Source: Romanomermis culicivorax (Eukaryota; Nematoda; Enoplea; Mermithida; Mermithidae). Taken from it: a DNA stretch of 64,000 nt. The notes under the pieces were generated by a model that saw only the letters and a program-made list of their open reading frames with translations, was not told where the DNA came from and searched no databases. Position numbers and translations under genes: made by a program. Positions 32,324 through 44,200 of this stretch are shown here, piece after piece. The stretch is taken from positions 1-64,000 of the forward strand of contig CAWUHX010000034.1 in NCBI GenBank assembly GCA_963922205.1, given 5' to 3'. The stretch's first letter is position 1. Each line of letters begins with the position of its first letter.

Positions 32324-33502
32324 TCAGGTATTCACTAATTCCTCAGGCTCACCTATTGCATTCAGCGCACTTGTGCCAATCCTCTTTCGTGCAATGCTCT
32401 TTTGAATTGAAACCAGTGCATTTCCCTCAACTACATTTATGATCAATTTGATGCCAAAACCCTTTGTTGCATATTTTACAAAAACTTGTTTTTCCCATGA
32501 AAGCATATGGCATACGTGTGATGAGGTCAAAATGATTATCATCATGATATAAGTGTAGGACTTTTGACACCTGAGGCCCCTTATAAATTAATTGTCCAAA
32601 ATTTTCTTTTGAAAACACCTTCATCTGATATTTTGGTGTTAAATGAGCCTGAATCTTTTTAAGCTCATCCAAACCACAATTTCCAGAGTGATTTCCAAGG
32701 CCTGCATCATTCATCTGCTTTTTGGCCAGCCTACACTGACTTTGACAACCCTGGCATATGAAATTCCATTTGGGTGAGCTGTTCATTTTTCCTTTAGCAA
32801 CTACCACAGCACGGGCAGGCAAAGCTTATCATCATTTTTTATCTGAAAAGCCAAAAATGAAAAAAATTAAAAACTATTTTTAAAACATATTCCACATGTT
32901 ATACTCCTACGAAACAGCCTCCATGGCAGCAATGTCTCTAAAACCACTAATCCCAATTGATGATCCTGGAAAGTGCATTTTTCCATGCAGTGTTGGTTCC
33001 AGCACCTTGAGGTGAATCTATAATGACGATTTTTGATTGCATTTGTTCACCAATCTCAAATTACTGTACAGAATCTGCACTCCATTCATATGCTCTGGTG
33101 ACACAAAAGGTAGGGATATTCTATGAGATAGTTTAGGATGACTGATGTCTGCACCAACTCTATACTTTGAACCATTGTCTCTTAACAACACTTTTCTCAA
33201 AATGTCATTAAGATTTGCTCTAGATTAAAAGCTGCATTTGTCGAATTTGGGAAATTTTTAAAGTGAATTTTGTAGGTATTTGCTTGACATTTAAACTTCT
33301 TTACATTTAATCTCGATGACTCAGAAATTTCATAATACTCCTCAATATTTCCTGCTCCAGATTGGTTTTCGTCAGTACTTTCGAAGACACTAGTATAAAA
33401 CTCTATTACCAAAAGTTCCCAAATTGCCACTGGAAACTCTGACAATATTGTCATAAATAAACCAAACCAGTTCTGCATCTTTTTTCCAGAAACCACTGTC
33501 AA
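32324..33502 (-). pseudogene. polB: Polinton-type DNA polymerase B, N-terminal half
   Basis: On the minus strand the order matches the N-terminal part of Polinton PolB. 33502-33197 ends in NLEQI, and a shift leads to 33200-33018 with RVGADISHPKLSHRISLPF and the HMNGVQIL segment. After a non-coding-looking gap comes 32822-32427, with GLDELKKIQAHL, KVFSKENFGQLIYKGP, LYHDDNHFDLITRMP and a Cys-X2-Cys...His finger. The frame then decays toward 32324. Shifts and stops make it a pseudogene. It faces the opposite way from the C-half at 25.75-27.14 kb, so either two Polinton copies are present or one was split by an inversion. Unit 2 of the tandem duplication begins 115 bp beyond it. Confidence 0.85.
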
Positions 33503-33789
33503 GGAATAATTGCAACATCTGTCAATTGATAACAGGGTCTACAAGTTGTTCGTTGGTTCCATCTTCTAAGGCCCTTGCCAGAAATTTTGTCATAAAGTTG
33601 TTATTCTACCCAGGTTTTATCAATTTGTCCAGAAGAATGCCAATCAAATACTGATTGCCAACCCATATTTTGGATTCAATCACAAGTCCCAAGTAGTCAA
33701 TTTCAAAATGCGCCATTCCAAGTAAGTATTAAGAACTTCACAAGAAGAATCAATTCCACCAGACTAATGAAAAATGCCAATTCTCTCTT

Positions 33790-35040
33790 TTTTAGAGGGT
33801 CCTAATCATTGTTTGTTCAAGCTTGTTTGATCGGACATAATTGTGGATGTTAATCTTACCAAACTTGGCTTCTGGCCATAGATTTACAATTATCAACTGA
33901 CATTTTGATAATGCTTCTTGGAGATCTTTTTCTGCTTTGGCACCAGTGCGTACTAGTTTCCCATATGTGGATAAGATCAGTGTTGCTTTTGGATTGTCCA
34001 ACTTGATGCTAAGACCTGGAAATCGTCCTGGTCTATATTTGACCTGTTCTTTACATTTTTCAGCTGATGTATTTAGTTCCAATTTATAATTGCATGTACA
34101 AGTGGGGATGATATTGAAAATTTTCATACTGGAGGTCTAAAAAGTTTTTAAAAGATAATTTTTCCTATAACAATAAATCATTTTTGTGACTGTTTCTCTT
34201 TCACATGTTCAAAATACTTTGCAGGCCTGCAGCAATAGTATGTAACCACAAAAATGCTTAAATTTCTCATCATGTGTTGCTTCTTTTCATGAGCAAAGCA
34301 TACTGGAACCTGCTGGTTTTTATGATTTACAGAGGCTAGGTCCACCTCTTTCAGACAAACCAATGAATGTGCAACATAGACACTGATCAAATCAAACCAA
34401 AAAATCTCTTGCCTTTTAATTTTTGGTCAGTTTGTCTAGAAAAATGGCTAAATGTTTTATCGTTTCGAATGGTTTTAGTTCATTGGTTCCATCAGGTAAT
34501 GCTAGCACCACCCCATTATCTGAAAAACATTTTAAAAAACATTTTTACCCAAAAAAAGCCATGAGGGGTGCTAAAAAAGTCCTTCTCACATACCTTGCTC
34601 ATGTTTTTATAACCCTTCTGATGTATGGGCATTGGTGGAAAATGTCCTGAAAAGGACACATCCTTGTACTGAAAAGCTGGAGGTTAGCCAGGTGTCCCTC
34701 GATATCACTGCCACATCTCCCTTATGCAAATGTGTGCAAGCTCGCACTGCAAGGTAGAATAACATTATCACTACAGTTCTAATAAAAATAGTTACATTTA
34801 GAATGAGAGTCGTGCACAACAAGTCCCCTACAGGAGATCACAAGATTCACATGCTGTACCCAATTCTTTAAGACCGAAAGTTTGGTCTTGATCAAAAGAA
34901 CTTTTTATGAAAAGTTTGAATGATTTCACTTGCAAATCAGATTTCTGTCAATACTGCATTTCTAAATAATTGGATAGTTTGTCAGGTACACTGTTTAAAA
35001 ATTTTGTTAAAAGTTTTTTTGTATTCTTTGTGCTTCAACT
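33790..35040. repeat. Third, diverged copy of the TBP-containing unit
   Basis: This matches about 29345-30600 of unit 1 over most of its length at roughly 85-90%, but breaks off within the TBP-like gene near 33805. It sits on the far side of the PolB N-half, so the polymerase fragment is flanked on both sides by TBP-containing sequence. Confidence 0.88.
33792..34127 (-). pseudogene. TATA-binding-protein-like gene, copy 3 (first half only)
   Basis: This open frame of 111 codons covers the first TBP repeat, with the GRFPGLSIKL strand, RTGAKAEKDLQEAL and EAKFGKINIHNYV. It lacks the one-base deletion of copies 1 and 2, so it preserves the ancestral frame across that site. Near the gene's middle it runs into unrelated sequence. 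One aromatic position of the first repeat differs (LILSTYGK against VILFTSGK). Confidence 0.85.
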
Positions 35041-36370
35041 TTCCTTTTTTTCACTTCATCAATTTTCAGAATAATATTTACAACTACTGAACAACTTAAT
35101 TTTTGTGGTGGCTAAATCATAGGTGGCAGTTGGCCGAGGCGGGCAGGCCGGTTTACCTCGAATCTAGGACAATGGCGATTTTATTGGGACAAGCAGCAGT
35201 GGTGAGTTAAGCTTAATTTATTTGACAACACCTGTTTTTACTGTATTGGCTTTATCGATTTTTCCTCCTGGTAAAAAACGCCAATGTTTAGGGATTTGGT
35301 AAATAGGATTGTTCCCCAGGAACAGTTCTATATTTCAAGTATTGTGATGTATTTTGTCTTGTATTCTATCATCTACCTCTTTTTTCTGTTTTTAACAGTT
35401 TCTTTTCATTTCTGTTTGGCGAAAACAGATTGAGATAGCTATTGAGTAATATATTTTCTATTCTATGTGAAAAATTGAAAAAGCAACAAAATAATGAAGT
35501 TTAAATGTTAGAAACTTTTTGATGCAGCAAAAAAAGCTGTCAGTTAGGTCAGCAAGGACGATTAGGCGGGGTTATGTCCTGCAGCTGGATTGCATTTTCG
35601 TTTTCCTGATTTAGCCTCCTCACCCAAAAGAGTTGCAAAATAAATCTAACTATAAGGCAACAATATTAAATAAATGAACTTGTTGATAAGCCGAAAACTA
35701 CACCTGAAATTCCACAAATGATTTGATAATTTTAATTGATTTGTATGAGTTTTTAACCTATAATCAAAAAAACAAAAATTGTGTGAGATGTCAAGGGTTT
35801 TTTAATTTCTTTTTCCTGATGCATTGCTTGATCAATTTCATCAACAGCTGAGCGAAGACAGCTGATGATGTATGGCATCATGTAATTTGAAAAATGACAA
35901 CAGGGTGTTATCAATTCTCTCAATGCTGGAAGAAATCGTTTGGCATCGTTATGCATAATATTTACCCCTCTGCTAAAACATTCCAGGCCGCCTTAAATCA
36001 GTTGACCCACTTTGGTGTCATAAATCTGTAAATGCCATTTTCATAATTTTGATTTCAAAATTTTCTTTTCTCATTTACTGGTCCTCCATTCTGGCTTATC
36101 GAAAAATCCAATTTTGATGAGTATATTTTTTATTTTTTATAAATTTAAGAATTAACTGCAGAAAGACAAGGCCGACAAGACATCAACAATTAGAGCAAAT
36201 GGATAATTTTAATTTTGACCAGCTGAATTCAAAATTTTAAAATATTTATGTAAAAGATTTTCACATTTTTTGTTTCAAAATCATTTTACTTTTGGTTGTG
36301 AAAAATTCAATCAGTGCTTCAGGCCAGTCATGGGTATGATAATCGTTTTTTATTAGACATGGCTGTTAGC
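35041..36370. other. No gene recognised; possible small 5' exon near 35174
   Basis: Mostly A+T-rich. At 35130-35205 a GC-richer patch contains an ATG and ten codons (MAILLGQAAV) ending in a good donor, GTGAGT. It looks like a first coding exon, but no downstream exon could be tied to it. Confidence 0.25.
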
Positions 36371-37440
36371 ATTATTCCAAAAATGCCACCTTATGGCCAA
36401 AAACTGAGAATATGTTTGCTGACCAAGATTATTAATCACTTAAAAGTATGAAACAAGACTCCTGATTGAATAGCCACTTAAAAGGACGGTACAAGCCTTT
36501 CCTAACAAATTTTGACTTAAAAAATTATCACACTTACAAGTTGAACATATATGCGCCCAGTTATGTGCTTTCTTAAAATGCTATACTCAAAGTAGTGATT
36601 ATAATTATTCAGTTTTGCCAAATAATTTTTTACAGTAATAATATTGTAAAAAAAGATTACCAGTTTGTCGTATAACATATCAGACAGGACAAGAAGATGG
36701 CAGCCTTGTTCAGTTATAAAGTTCTGTCATAATTGACTACAATTACCTATGCATATCTGATGATAGATATAAATTCTTCCTATATCAAAAGGCTTTTCAC
36801 TTAAATGAAACATCCTCAACAAAAACTTGTGATGATCAGAATAATAGAAAGATCAATCGACAACAAAATGGTAAATTCGAAGTAAGTATACAGGTGTTGA
36901 AACAGCAACTTAATTTGCATAAATAATATCAATAAAAATTTTCATACTGATGATACAGCATACTAATTGAGAGTGTATTGTACCTGTGTCTGTGTTTCAT
37001 TATCATTTTAGAAACTTCACATTACATATTAACCAGCCAAGTGCATCGATTACTGTATTCATTTTTAAAAAACAGAAGTATAAGTTCCATATTATATTTC
37101 ATAATCATCAGGTATAATTTAAAAAATGGTAAGGTATGTAGTCAAAAGATTTTTGAAGTTATTGTTAGAGGCCACTTCTTGTAGAAATATGACACAAACA
37201 AGAAAATATAATTTAATAAAGACATAAAAGAAAATTTTTTTCAAAAAAAACTGGGCGCGTATATGTTCAACTTGTAAGTGTGATAATTTTTTAAGTCAGA
37301 ATTTTTTAGGAAAGGCTTCTACCATTCTTTAAGGTGGCTATTCAATCCGGAGTCTTGTTTCATACTTTTAAGTGATTAATAATCTTGGTCAGCAAACATA
37401 TTCTCAGTTTTTGGCCATAATTTGTCATTTTTGGAATAAT
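36371..37440. mobile_element. 1.07-kb element with 192-bp terminal inverted repeats
   Basis: The left arm 36371-36562 (ATTATTCCAAAAATGCCACC...) and the right arm 37249-37440 are inverted copies at about 90% identity. They enclose about 690 bp of A+T-rich DNA with no transposase. The long arms suggest a foldback-type or long-TIR MITE. A target duplication was not found at the arm ends. It lies 48 bp from the stop of the pseudogene that follows and may have truncated it. Confidence 0.82.
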
Positions 37441-37488
37441 TTCGTTGTTTTAAGTTTCTTCGAAGAATAATCATTTTTTTCTTTTTTT

Positions 37489-39678
37489 TCAGGTGAATGG
37501 ACGACGTTTGTTGAACTTGAATTGTTCTACATGGATCCACCTGGACGATGCTTTTACTGCCACCGAAACGGGTAGCTCGTTTCCAGCAGTATTTGCAAAA
37601 TCTGTATTAATTGCAATATCTGCATACATCGGATTAATTTCTTTTAATTTTCTTAAAGCAGCATATACCTTATCCAAATTAACAGCTGAACGCCAAACAA
37701 CATTCTTTTTCGTGGGACAACTGTCAACTAAAATCGATAAAGCATCCGTGAACGGCAATTTACACTTTAAATACTCGTGCGTAGCTTTCAACGGTAAAGG
37801 CAAATGTAAAGCTAGACCTTTTAACGCTTCCACGTAATCTTTGGGGCCTTTTTGTTCGCTCAATGGTTTCAATTTGATGATTGTCTGAAAAGTACGAGCA
37901 ATTTTAATTAAAATAAGTTCAAAACAATTCAGACACTCAATTTCTTCAGGAATATTATCAACAGATAAATTATTTGCTCCACAAAATGATGGCATACAAC
38001 CAGCTTTAAAATCTTCTAAACACTGATCAGTGCAATTTACAGCTGGCAAAGTACAAGTTGAACTAAAATATTTAACTAATCCTGCAATAAAAGGGTGATC
38101 TTGACCTGATATTTCTGACCAAGATGAAATCTTTTTACCTTTTTTTGTCCACATTTTACAAATTGAACAAATATCTTTCGGGAAAGCGTAACCCCCTTTG
38201 TCAAAATTTTTAATCAACTTTTTGTACTTTTCAATAATGTCATTTTCAAGATCAACATCCCCCACTAAACAGTCTTGTCTAATAACAGCTTTTAGCACTC
38301 GATCCTTTACACTTTTGTCTTCTAAAGCGGAAACAAATGAAAAATAATCACCTTTAGCACAAAACCCATCCATTTTAATTATCCAATGAACAACTTGGCC
38401 CAAACTTTCAATTTTACGAAATAAAGTACAAACACCACTGAAATGAGGTGCAATTTTAGGCAAAAACCTGATAGGATCTTGACATTTATTACTGTAATCA
38501 CAATTTAAATAATCATCAACACATCTGTCACACGTTTCAAACTTTAAAACGGATTTTGTTATATTCTGTACATTTACAACATTCAAATCTAACAACATCT
38601 TTAAAGAACAATGCAACACCAAAGGCCAATATTCGAAATAATGACAATTTTCGTTGCATTTTCTCGTACAACCTTGTTTCCACGACGTTCCACCCGTTTC
38701 GCGATCAACCGTATCCACTAAATTTCCGAGAACGTTAGCGACTTCCTCTTCTATTTTGTCTTGATCTTTTTGTCTCGGTAATCGCGCTTTTTGGTAAACT
38801 TTGTCCGTCAAATCCTCGTTATAATTTTCGTTTTATGGGTTATGAACATTAACTCGACTGTAAAAATCCTGCAAAGACAAATTTTTAATCTTATCAATAA
38901 CATAAATCACCTTTTTGCCAACCTTTCCTGATAATCGGCAACTTCGCCCAGTACCAGTCGAACTACGCTTTTCTCTACCTTTTTCCCGATGATTCGATTG
39001 GTTGAGTAAATCTTCCGTCACCATTAGGTCCGGTAATTCGAATTCTTTGTCTGTATCCATGCTAAACTGAAAGTTACCTTTTAAATTTGTATCGTCTGAT
39101 AAATCAATAGCATCTGATATTGACTCAATATCTGATAAACAGGTTTCTCGGATTAAATCTGATCTATCTGATTTTGATTCTCTATCTGATTTTAATTTTA
39201 TCTCTAACTCGGAATTAGTCTCTAACTCGGAATTAATCTCTAACTCGGTATAAGAATCATTTCTCTCGTCATCAAAGCCATCAAGCCAATAATACATCTG
39301 ACCATCGATCGTTTTTTGAACCCATTGACATTTTTTGCTCGATTTCTCGTTTTCGGTTGCCATTTCCACCTGTTCGAAAATTCGCTGCAGTCTGTAAAAA
39401 CACGAAAACATTTCTCTAAGAAACAGTTTTTTAACTTCAATAAATTTGCTAACTTTCGAATTAATCTGTCTAAGTAAATATCTAAAATTTTTTACCCTTT
39501 TTTTGGCTTTTTTAATACTTTCGCCAAACTTTTTAACCAGGCATTGCTTCCAATAAAGCAAACTTTTCCTGAGGTCATCACCAGCGCCGAATCGTCGAAA
39601 GCCCGGGGTTCTCTTTCTTCTCTGGTATTCTGCAGCTTTTGCTCTACATTTTCTCATTACTCGTTTCCTTTTTCTCTG
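37489..39678 (-). pseudogene. Helitron/PIF1-associated N-terminal region (DUF6570-like), one nonsense codon
   Basis: From a splice-acceptor-like site at 39679-39680 a single frame runs to 37489, interrupted only by TAA at 38833-38835. The N-terminal part is basic (MRKCRAKAAEYQRRKRTPGF), then Glu/Ser/Asp-rich. The C-terminal 440 codons carry many Cys pairs, CSICKMWTKKGKKI, and a block ending PTKKNVVWRSAVNLDKVYAALRKLKEINPMYADI (given here only as its start and end: PTKKN, INPMYADI). That order, a Cys-pair finger then a Pro-Leu-Pro-Leu segment and a final Asn-Pro-x-Tyr-x-Asp-Ile, is what I associate with the DUF6570-like region upstream of helicase in Helitron/PIF1-type proteins. No replicase or helicase motif follows, so it is truncated. 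Confidence 0.5.
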
Positions 39679-40196
39679 CTAAAAACAAATGAATTTTAAA
39701 CTCTTTTTAAAATAAAAATGTAAATCAAATAAAAAATTTTACATTTAACTGTTCGCCTTTCGCTGGTCGCAGTACTCTCCGCGCCCGTGGTTCTTTGTCT
39801 TTTTGTTCTTCCACTGGGGCTAAACGAAAAAATATGAAAATGAACAAAAATCAAATTTGTCGAAAATTAATGCATCCGAATTTTTTAAACATTCTAGCAG
39901 TTAAAAATGTTGTAAAAATAATTATATCTTCTCCTGATCATCCAGCATTTGTTGTTCCGTCAGGCTGCCATCAACCAGGCAGCTCCTACTAGGTCGACCC
40001 TTCTTCTCCACCAGCACCTCAAAATAGAAAACGACTTCCTACTTTACATTTACCAAATAAACAAATTAATTTTACAAAATTACTCCGATCTTATCAGTGC
40101 TCCTTTGCCGCCATTTCTTAGCATTTACTTCCTACATTCAAAGAAAAAATTATGGAAAATTTGTCGTTTTTATCTAAATATCTTATACAAGCTCAC

Positions 40197-40355
40197 CATC
40201 TGACTAGCGGCCTTCAAATCTTGTATTTCCCGATCAGTTCCACCATCGGCAATGACCAATCCCAAATCCACGCCAGCTTTCTGTTCTTCGGTGCCCTTTT
40301 TCCATTTTTCATTGTATTACTTTTTAGCCGCCCGATGTTTTTCAGCCTTTTTCCC
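40197..40355 (-). pseudogene. Putative upstream exon of the 37.5-39.7 kb pseudogene
   Basis: A 159-bp segment (53 codons) lies on the minus strand between a TTTTTTTTAG acceptor and a GTGAGC donor. It is in one frame apart from a TAA, probably from CAA. It is hydrophilic (Lys/Glu-rich, then LGLVIADGGTDREIQDL). A further exon-like patch starts after an acceptor-like GAG at 40017 (GGCTGCC-rich on the plus strand), and another at about 39770-39825. The exon chain is not fully resolved. Confidence 0.35.
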
Positions 40356-41155
40356 CTAAAAAAAATTATATTCCACAGAAAGAACTTTCAACGTGCGGAT
40401 TGAATATTTTCATCAACAAATAGTCAGAGACAGACATCAGCAAGCAAATGAATAATGATAATTTTTGTGAATGCAAAAAATACCCTGTCCCTATTGAAAC
40501 AAAAAAAATGCGGCGTGGCACACCACAATGTCTGTCTGGTAAACGAATCTCAATAACTTACTTTTTCCGCATTGCACAACAGATATTTCAATTTTCTCGC
40601 CGTCATAATTAACCCGAATTTAATTTTAATCGCAAAAAATTATCTCTTAAAACGCGCAATCCACAACAATCTAAAGTTAAAAAATTTTTTACAGTAACCA
40701 GTGCACGTTCTAAAAATCAATAAGAAAATCATTCAGGCCTACGACTTTTTGTCTTACTTATCAATTTAATAGTTGCCATATTGGATTTTAAGAATTTTTA
40801 TTCAATGCATAGAATAATATGAAAAGATAGTTTATACACAATTACACATGCTGAGTTCGAAAATCGCAAAATAAAAAGTTGTATCTCGAATAGAACCTTG
40901 TTTATAGCTACTTGTTTTTTTATTACATACATCATTTATGCAAATTTTTAGCGTATGATGGGATATTTCGAAAAACAAAAACATGCGTCGGGGAGAACAA
41001 AATATGCTCTTTTCAATGGTGCCACTTAAAATCGCTAAATCGAAAAAAAGTTTTTTTGTAAACAACGTTTATGCAAATTTCTAGCGTACTTTACATTTTT
41101 TTCAAAAAACAAATATCAAAACTGGGGGGGGGGGGGTAGAAAAAAAAATTTCAAG
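40356..41155. repeat. Non-coding; two related segments and a G run
   Basis: A TTTATGCAAATTT(T/C)TAGCGTA segment followed by an A-rich CAAAAAACAAA occurs at about 40936-40980 and again at 41070-41115. A run of more than ten G follows at about 41125-41137. No gene is visible. Confidence 0.5.
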
Positions 41156-41157
41156 GA

Positions 41158-41227
41158 GGGCTTGGTCTAGTGGCAGGATCTCCCCATCTAAACTAATTGA
41201 CCAGTGTTCTAATCCCTCTGCAATAAA
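41158..41227 (+). repeat. tRNA-like segment (likely tRNA-derived SINE)
   Basis: GGCTTGGTCTAGTGGCAGGA matches a tRNA A box (TGGTCTAGTGGC), and about 45 nt later GTGTTCTAATCCC resembles a B box. The acceptor arms pair poorly. This is likely a tRNA-derived SINE or pseudo-tRNA rather than a functional tRNA. Confidence 0.45.
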
Positions 41228-44200
41228 TTTTTGAAAACTGGAGTCCAAAATCTTATTTCAGAAAGTGGTTCAGTCTCAGGCCCTTAACTACTCATGATAT
41301 GATTATAGAACTACTTAAGAGCGATTAGAAACTGTAAATTTATCAATATTTAACATGCCAATTTGAAAGAGAAATTTGAATGGAATTCTGTAGGAAAAAA
41401 GTGTTTTTTAGTAGTAAAAGCCAGAAATGTGATAGATTACACTAGCATTGAGGAGACATAGACTTGTATATAGTTCAGCTAAAAAAAATAAAATAATCAT
41501 CAATCAAATCGAGCATGGTTTTATGCTGAACTTTTGAAATTGAATTATTTTCCCATTAGATAATCTGCATTCAGATTGGGTTTTACTGTAAATTTCATTA
41601 TGGTTGATTATTTATCAGATTTTTTAAACTAGTGGAGGAACTTAGTGGTTTTGAAGCATTAATTGGTTGTTTGAATATATCATGATCAAAAAATCAAACA
41701 GTTCAGTTTTCATAACTTCTGTAGGTCTGCTCATCCATCCTTTATTTAAAACTATAATTTATTGATTCCACTTTACCTCTATTTTGATTATTATGTGAAC
41801 TTAATCCTGTCCCATGGCAACATTGACAAGTTTTCTTGGTCATTGAATACTTACTGTTCACCATGAACATAGAGTTGTCCATCTTGAACCATAACGTGAG
41901 TACTTTGATCAAGTTGCTGAATTTCAATTTAAGTGGAGTGTAACAACTTTGTTGATTAAATGGTTAGCCAAGTATTGTGTCTCAATTCCAACACACATTT
42001 TTCAATGATAGCATCAACTGGAGATATTCTGTCTGCCTTCATGCCCAAATCAGCCAAATAACAAATTTTCAAGGTTCAGACAAATTAAAAGATGTGAACA
42101 TTTTCCAATACTGCCAAAATATATGGAATGTTTTGACACAAATATCGAATGAGAAATATTGAGTCCAATGCACCAAAAGCCTTTCCCTACTCATTTAGAA
42201 GTTCAGCAGATAAAACGAGAGTTCATTGTTGTTGAGACAGTGAAGAAACAAACAATATCCAAGGAATTAAAAGAATTCAACAACAGTGAACAAAATCAAA
42301 TAATTGAACCTGAAGAACAAATAATAAATCTAGCAAAAAACAACAAATGAAATAAATAAAAAAATCAATCCATGTTGAAAAATAGCCAGGATTCTACAAA
42401 CATGCCAAAAGAACAATACAGAAAATTTCTATTCACATAGTGTACAACATAAAATTAAATATTTCAACAGCAGTGGTATTGATTACACATATACTTACTG
42501 TGATTCAAAATTATTGGAAAGTAAATATTTTGGCAGGGCATCTCGATTCTGCCACAATGCACAAGTCAATATGCAACAGTTGTAGAACATGCTGAAATAA
42601 GGACTGCAAGAATTAATTGATCTATGCATCAACATAATTATCGACAGCAGGAAATTCTTGAAAGGTGCCTGAAAATCCAGTACAGATTATGCATTTGGTT
42701 CAATTCATATAGAAAGTGAAAAAGCACCTCAGAATGGACTGCAAATGTGATAGATCAACAGCAAAATGAGCTACAGCCTATTGGATTCATATGCTAAAAG
42801 TGATTAAAAACACCAATTTGGCCAATATTATGCAACTAAACTGATAGGTGCCTTAAAAGACCATGAAAAAGATTATGAAAATAAAAGCCTCAACAAAAAA
42901 CTAATAGCTTTGGAGCATATAGTTTGAACTGAGAATGTCTTGGCCAAACAGTATTGTTCCACATCTGAACAGCACAAAAAAAGTTGTCAAATATATGGCC
43001 CATTATGGAAGTGAACCTCCCTTGCATGTCATTTTATTGATGAATCATGAAGGAATGACTTGCAGGTTGCTAATGGTGAAGTACATACACACAGGGCCGA
43101 TTTACCAATGAGCAGATGAGTTACTCATATTTGGCACAGCATCAATTGAGAGCCACCAGAAATTTTTGGGATTGAGCTCAGTGGAAAAAATAGTGGAAGG
43201 ACAAAGATACCACATTTCCATCCCAACATCAATCTTGCCTGTTACTGATTATGGTTCTCATTTGAAACTCAAGGCCACAAATACAGAATATCATAAGCTG
43301 ATCCGAAAAAAAACCCAACAGTAATTTGGCTGCCCAATTTGATGCTGGCAAAGAAGGCAGCACTAATAGAGCATCACAAATATCTAAAGTACTTATAATA
43401 TTCATTGAGTTGACTTGACTCAAATGTTGACCTGCAAGTTAAAACACATTGTGGATAAATTCAAGGACTGTGGAATCTCAATAATTGTCAATCTAATATG
43501 AATCCTTGGGGCAAGTAAGTTATTGGTAGAGATTTAGCCTTTTTGTCATGTGATTATTATTTCAGACATGTTATTGAACACTCTGAGTATAACTATTGAG
43601 GCATCTGTGATAGACAGCACTCTGTTACAACTGATTTCTTCCTGATTCCTTGAGAATTTTTGTTGAGCTGACCTTTGAGCTAGGGGGAAGTTGGAGAATT
43701 GATGATCATAGGATTTGGGTATTGGATTTTGGACACATTGTAAGCTATAGTCCTAAATATTGTTCTCCTTGTACTTCTGTGAGAATGGTTTGTAAATATT
43801 GCTCTAATGCTTATGAAATTTTGACAGTTCATGCTCAAGTTCCTCTTCATACAATTTTCAGAAGACTTTTGAAGAATTTATAATGGATTAGTTCATTAAA
43901 TCAACTCAATATTTTCTGGCACAAGTTAATCCTTATCAGATGAATGATCCTTTCTATTTGCCTAATCAGAAAAAATCACATTTCCAAAGTTTATATAAAG
44001 ATTATTGATGTGCTCTTTGGCCTCAGTTCGCCATAAGTGCCAATGAAATTTTTCAAAATTTAATTGCTGAAACGTAAAATCTCTACACCCTGTGGGTCAT
44101 TTTTTTTGTGTTTTTTTTTCTGGTGAGAGAGCTGAGGAAAAATAATAAACCCACTCTTTTGATGTATTCTTTCGAAATTTATTTTCCCAATTATTCAATT

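Noticed and set aside
25750..35040. One complete Polinton
   Set aside because: PolB halves oppose each other. No integrase, packaging ATPase or protease, and no long terminal repeats, could be identified.
41158..41227. Functional tRNA gene
   Set aside because: A and B boxes are present, but the acceptor and anticodon stems do not pair.
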